A stretch of DNA of 64,000 nt, taken from positions 185,961 through 249,960 of the forward strand of contig JBLNBO010000003.1 in NCBI GenBank assembly GCA_050260055.1, read 5' to 3'. This DNA is from JBLMYQ01 sp050260055. Its GTDB lineage: Bacteria; Bacillota; Clostridia; Acetivibrionales; UBA4821. Position 1 is the first letter of the stretch, and each line of letters begins with the position of its first letter. Below are positions 60,783-64,000 of this stretch, piece after piece. The translations under genes were made by a program, and so were the position numbers. The notes under the pieces were generated by a model. The model did no database searches. It was not told the DNA's origin and saw only the letters and a list, made by a program, of their open reading frames with translations.

Positions 60783-61343
60783 ATGAATCTTCTAAGGATA
60801 GAACAAACGTATGGAAAGATAGGCATTGATAAGTATCCATCCAAGCTTGAGATAAATAGCAAGCAAGCTAACCTTAACATGCATAAAACATTAGTGCAGG
60901 TTGAGATTAATCAAGAGCTTCCAAAAGTAATTATAGACCAGCATGAGTGCTTTGCTTCTGCGGGATTGAAAAACAATTTAGAGCTGGTTCAGGAAGCAGC
61001 AGAGGCAGGAAGGCAGCAGGCGCTTGCATATACGGCACAAAAATCTCAAGAAGGAGATAGGTTTGCAAATATTGCAAGTAAGGAAAATACTGTTGCTGCC
61101 CTAGCAAAAGAACATAGCTTTGACCAGCATGTCTTTAATATTGATAGTATTCCTAAGGTAAGGCCGAAAATTGATTTTGTTGGAAGATTAGATATTTCTT
61201 TTAAAAAAGGGCAGATTACAAATGATGTTGAACAAGGTTATATGAATATGAATTTTTCCAAAGCCCAAATCGAAATGTACGAATTGCAAAAACCATCTGT
61301 CAACATTGAATACATTGGAAACAATATTGATTTAAAAATATAA
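60783..61343 (+). CDS. DUF6470 (YviE-like) flagellar cluster protein
   Basis: A 186-residue protein behind AAGGATGTGAAT. It starts NLLRIEQTYGKIGIDKYPSK and has KIDFVGRLDISFKKGQITND and ends with SVNIEYIGNNIDLKI. It matches the YviE/DUF6470 family that lies between flgL and fliW in Bacillota. Its function is not established. No cysteines other than one, no signal peptide. A strong terminator follows. Confidence 0.85.
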   Translation: MNLLRIEQTYGKIGIDKYPSKLEINSKQANLNMHKTLVQVEINQELPKVIIDQHECFASAGLKNNLELVQEAAEAGRQQALAYTAQKSQEGDRFANIASKENTVAALAKEHSFDQHVFNIDSIPKVRPKIDFVGRLDISFKKGQITNDVEQGYMNMNFSKAQIEMYELQKPSVNIEYIGNNIDLKI

Positions 61344-61405
61344 TAAAAAATCTAATATGAGAAGGTTTTTAGATTGAATAAACTTAGTTTTTTATATATA
61401 ATTTA

Positions 61406-61446
61406 GTAAAGGAAAAAGGATATCAAAAATATCCTTTTTCCTTTAC
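61406..61446 (+). terminator. Terminator after the DUF6470 gene
   Basis: GTAAAGGAAAAAGGATAT and ATATCCTTTTTCCTTTAC form a perfect 18-base-pair stem around CAAAA; the T-rich arm is within the stem. It likely ends the flgM operon and separates it from the next unit. Confidence 0.7.
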
Positions 61447-61471
61447 TAGGACAGCAAAGGAGATGATATTT

Positions 61472-62749
61472 ATGAAGGAAATTATTACCAAGATGTGGAA
61501 ATTAAACAGGGCTATAGTAAGCAGGGGATTCGATAAAGCACTTGAGTGTATTAAAAAAGAAATAAATATCAATATTCTTAAGTATGAAAGCGGCAAGGAA
61601 TTTCTATCGTGGAAGATTCCAAAAAAGTGGGACGTCGAAGAGGCATATGTTGTTGACTTAGATACAGGGGAAAAAGTCATTAATATGCAGGACAATATTC
61701 TTCATGTAGTAGTTGGTTCACTGCCGTTCGAGGCAGAAATAACTAGAGATAAACTAATGAGGCATGTTCATTACGACAAAAAAAGACCAGAATATATTCC
61801 ATGTGTTTATAAGTATTATGACCAGCTTGATTGGGGTTTCTGCTGTACCAAAGAGCAGTATGAAAGATTGCTTAGAGGTGAAAGGTACAAAGCAGTTATT
61901 AAAAGCAGCTATTCTGAAGGGGAGTTGAAGATTGGAGAATATACAGTAAAAGGAAAATCCCCTAATTCTGTATATATCCTATGCCATCTTGATGGTCCTG
62001 GACAGGCGAATGATAATCTTTCAGGAGTTGCAGTTTCAATTGAGCTTGCAAAAAAACTGTCAGCCATGGAGCCATATTATACATATAAGTTTCTTTATCT
62101 TCCAGGCACTATTGGGCCAATGGCTTACCTTGCAACCAATCCGGGTATAGCAAGTGACGCAATTGGAGCAATCATTCTTGAAATGCTGGGCAATGATAAT
62201 AACCTTACTCTGCAATATTCATGCGATCAAGGCCAATATATAGACAAAGTTATTTATAATGTGTTGTCGCACGGCGGAAAGACTTTTAATGAAAGACCGT
62301 TTAATAGGATTTTCTACAGCGGAGAAAGGGTATTTAACTCACCTGGAGTTGATATTCCAACCTGTTCACTCTCAAGGGCAGATAATAGAAACGACCTGCT
62401 TCCTTTCTATGAATACAGAACTAGTGGAGATACTCCTGATAAAATTTCCGAAGAAAAGCTTCAAGAGGCTTTTGAAATTGCAATGAAAGCAATAACTGTA
62501 CTTGAAAAAGACTTTATTCCTATTAGAAATTATATTGGAATACCATTCCTATCAAAATATGGTTTGTGGAGTGAATGGAAAGACAATCCTGGGTACAGAA
62601 TAACAATAAATAGTATTTTGTTTAAGCTTGATAATGATGCTACAGTTTTTGAAATTGCTGACGAGCTCGAACTCGATTTTGAAGAGGTGTATAAGTTCGT
62701 AGATAAAATGGTTGAAATAGGCTTGCTGTATAAAAAGAGAGTATATTAA
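61472..62749 (+). CDS. DUF4910 (M28-like) aminopeptidase-like protein
   Basis: The ATG of MKEIITKMWKLNRAIVSRGF is better spaced behind AAAGGAG than one three codons upstream. The 425-residue product shows SNSVYILCHLDGPGQANDNLSG-like zinc-peptidase blocks (ILCHLDGPGQANDNLSG, LPGTIGPMAYLATNPGIASD) and a final winged-helix segment (FEIADELELDFEEVYKFVDK). This is the DUF4910/DUF2172 family, often found in polysaccharide and flagellar modification loci. It is not part of the B. subtilis cluster, so it looks inserted between DUF6470 and fliW. A role in modifying a flagellar substrate is a guess. Confidence 0.8.
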   Translation: MKEIITKMWKLNRAIVSRGFDKALECIKKEININILKYESGKEFLSWKIPKKWDVEEAYVVDLDTGEKVINMQDNILHVVVGSLPFEAEITRDKLMRHVHYDKKRPEYIPCVYKYYDQLDWGFCCTKEQYERLLRGERYKAVIKSSYSEGELKIGEYTVKGKSPNSVYILCHLDGPGQANDNLSGVAVSIELAKKLSAMEPYYTYKFLYLPGTIGPMAYLATNPGIASDAIGAIILEMLGNDNNLTLQYSCDQGQYIDKVIYNVLSHGGKTFNERPFNRIFYSGERVFNSPGVDIPTCSLSRADNRNDLLPFYEYRTSGDTPDKISEEKLQEAFEIAMKAITVLEKDFIPIRNYIGIPFLSKYGLWSEWKDNPGYRITINSILFKLDNDATVFEIADELELDFEEVYKFVDKMVEIGLLYKKRVY

Positions 62750-62765
62750 CAAGGGAGGAAATGAA

Positions 62766-63215
62766 ATGATTTTAAAGACAAAGCACTTCGGTAATGTAGA
62801 GATAAACGAGGAAGATATAATAACCTTTTCAAAAGGTATTCCTGGTTTTGAAGGCAGCAAGAAGTTTGTAATACTCCACAAAATTGAAGATGACAACCCA
62901 TTTAAATGGCTGCAGTCTGTTGATGATGGAAATGTTGCTTTTGTGATAATAAATCCTCAGTCTTTTAAGGAACATTATGAAGTAAAAATTGAACAGGGTG
63001 TCTTGGATGAATTGGAAACTGAAAATTTAAAAGACGTACTTGTATACAGTATAGTAACCATTCCGGAGGAAGTATCAAAAATGACAGCGAATCTAAGAGC
63101 TCCTGTATTGATAAATGCCAAGAAAAATAAAGGAATGCAGCTTGTCCTTGACGATGAAAGATATGGAGTTAAACACGGCATCCTTGATGAATTCAAGAAG
63201 ACGGGAGGCAAATAA
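62766..63215 (+). CDS. fliW: Flagellar assembly factor FliW
   Basis: A 149-residue protein behind AAGGGAGGAAATGAA. Typical blocks are ILKTKHFGNVEINEEDIITF, GIPGFEGSKKFVIL, and VVTIPEEVSKMTANLRAPVL-like IVTIPEEVSKMTANLRAPVL. FliW binds flagellin and CsrA; free flagellin frees CsrA to repress. It ends one base before csrA. Confidence 0.95.
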   Translation: MILKTKHFGNVEINEEDIITFSKGIPGFEGSKKFVILHKIEDDNPFKWLQSVDDGNVAFVIINPQSFKEHYEVKIEQGVLDELETENLKDVLVYSIVTIPEEVSKMTANLRAPVLINAKKNKGMQLVLDDERYGVKHGILDEFKKTGGK

Positions 63216-63216
63216 T

Positions 63217-63444
63217 ATGTTGGTACTGACAAGAAGAAGAAATGAATCGATTGTAATTAATGACGATATTGAAATCACAGTTATAGAAGTTCAAAATGAT
63301 CAGGTAAGAATAGGAATAACTGCTCCTAAAAATGTCTCAATATATAGGAAAGAATTATATACGCAAATACAAGAAGAGAATAAAAAAGCTGTAGGCAATC
63401 AGGATATTTCACTTGATGAATTAAAGAAAAAGCTGGAAGCATAA
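63217..63444 (+). CDS. csrA: Carbon storage regulator CsrA
   Basis: A 75-residue RNA-binding protein, MLVLTRRRNESIVINDDIEI, with VQNDQVRIGITAPKNVSIYR and the basic patch. The start is the ATG behind GGGAGG at the fliW end. CsrA binds GGA in mRNA leaders; in this group the hag leader is the main target, with FliW as antagonist. The downstream hag leader carries two CAAGGA sites. Confidence 0.97.
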   Translation: MLVLTRRRNESIVINDDIEITVIEVQNDQVRIGITAPKNVSIYRKELYTQIQEENKKAVGNQDISLDELKKKLEA

Positions 63445-63506
63445 AAAGGTATATTAGAGATATTGAATATGGATCCTGAAACAATTAAGTGTAATAAGCA
63501 TATTTT

Positions 63507-63548
63507 ATATTTTTAGGGAACAGGGATACCTGTTCCCTAAAAATATAA
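63507..63548. terminator. Terminator between csrA and hag
   Basis: TTTTTAGGGAACAGG and CCTGTTCCCTAAAAA pair around GATA with AT-rich flanks. It separates csrA from the flagellin promoter. Confidence 0.88.
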
Positions 63549-63658
63549 AAAAATTAGAAAAGTGCTCATATTACATTAATATTACTAAATATTACGGAAT
63601 AATTACACTAGATGCCTAAATATGACAAAATATTAGATTAATATAAACTAAATAAAAC

Positions 63659-63665
63659 CCGATAT
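63659..63665 (+). promoter_or_regulatory. Sigma-D -10 element of hag
   Basis: CCGATAT is the sigma-28 -10 core. The -35 is less clear: TAAA lies 11 bases and TTAA 17 bases upstream. It is about 110 bases ahead of the flagellin start. Confidence 0.65.
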
Positions 63666-63737
63666 AATATATGTAAGGGATAAATGTCTCCATACAAAAT
63701 CATAGCGCCGATTTTTCGAGATATGAAGCCCTTATAT

Positions 63738-63767
63738 CAAGGAAGAAAATAAAATAAATTTCAAGGA
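63738..63767 (+). promoter_or_regulatory. Two CAAGGA sites in the hag leader (CsrA candidates)
   Basis: CAAGGA occurs at 63738-63743 and again at 63762-63767, 24 bases apart; the second overlaps the ribosome binding site AAGGAGG of hag. B. subtilis CsrA binds two such sites, one over the Shine-Dalgarno, to block hag translation. Confidence 0.65.
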
Positions 63768-63777
63768 GGAAACAACC

Positions 63778-64000
63778 ATGAGAATTAACCACAATATCGC
63801 ATCTCTAAACTCTTACAGACAGTTGTCAAGCAATCAAGGAGCACAAAACAAATCCCTCGAAAAATTGTCATCAGGTTTAAGAATTAACAGAGCCGGAGAC
63901 GATGCAGCAGGATTGGCAATATCTGAAAAAATGAGAGGCCAAATCAGAGGTTTGGATCAAGCTTCAAGAAATGCTCAAGATGGTATTTCGATGATTCAGA
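63778..64000 (+). CDS. hag: Flagellin, 5' part
   Basis: The first 74 residues of a flagellin: MRINHNIASLNSYRQLSSNQ, SLEKLSSGLRINRAGDDAAG, LAISEKMRGQIRGL and NAQDGISMIQ match the conserved D0/D1 N-terminus. The gene runs off the right edge. The start follows CAAGGAGG and a sigma-D -10, in the position expected after csrA. Residues look standard, with no variant loops yet. Confidence 0.96.
   Translation, partial: MRINHNIASLNSYRQLSSNQGAQNKSLEKLSSGLRINRAGDDAAGLAISEKMRGQIRGLDQASRNAQDGISMIQ

Noticed and set aside
1..64000. CRISPR arrays, prophage or complete insertion sequences
   Set aside because: No regularly spaced direct repeats, transposase, integrase or phage structural genes were seen.

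Overview
The window reads as chromosomal DNA of a low-GC, spore-forming, flagellated, probably strictly anaerobic member of the Clostridia (Bacillota). The evidence is a SleB cortex hydrolase and SpmA/SpmB, a B. subtilis-like late flagellar cluster (comF-yvyF-flgM-flgN-flgK-flgL-DUF6470-fliW-csrA-hag), T-box, SAM-I and L10-leader RNA regulation, a pyrophosphate-type phosphofructokinase, an [FeFe]-hydrogenase-like protein and strong purine-rich ribosome binding sites. No species is claimed.

Layout. 0-9.5 kb: small unknown proteins, sleB, a GGDEF diguanylate cyclase, the co-directional group tktN-tktC-pfp (split transketolase plus PPi-PFK), a secreted PQQ-propeller protein, a dGTPase-like HD hydrolase and a TrmN6-like methyltransferase. 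9.5-14.1 kb: a complex repeat region, rsmI, abrB and a NurA-HerA pair. 14.1-17.1 kb: spmA and spmB separated by an oppositely oriented [FeFe]-hydrogenase-like gene and a small partner. 17-25 kb: purA, an FAD dehydrogenase, a DUF1858 protein, an HD hydrolase, a divergent pair of paralogous membrane-anchored proteins, tRNA-Lys, leuB, a ParB-like protein and tRNA-Ser. 25-34 kb: CheY plus tandem CheX-like proteins, an SdpI-like protein, a large SF2 helicase with a predicted membrane segment and a helical partner, and a soluble PocR/PAS histidine kinase. 34-43 kb: T-box controlled ilvB-ilvN-ilvC-leuA-cimA-leuC-leuD, interrupted by two kinds of repeat. 43-50 kb: a PilZ protein, rpmG-secE-nusG-rplK-rplA-rplJ-rplL, a ferritin-like protein, riboswitch-controlled metK and an HD-GYP phosphodiesterase. 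50-64 kb: recD2 and the flagellar cluster, ending inside flagellin.

How it fits together. The branched-chain block makes valine, leucine and, through citramalate, isoleucine from pyruvate. The PPi-PFK next to transketolase suggests a sedoheptulose-bisphosphate route for pentoses. A cyclase, an HD-GYP hydrolase and a PilZ receptor supply all three parts of a c-di-GMP circuit. FliW-CsrA and the hag leader form the flagellin homeostasis switch.

Most notable: a FlgK with a vWA-like domain inserted at a conserved FlgK junction; a second FlgK carrying DxDxDG calcium-type loops; a helicase with a predicted membrane segment and a helical partner, which could be an uncharacterised defence or nucleic-acid system; and a dispersed modular repeat whose hairpins keep pairing while their sequences change.
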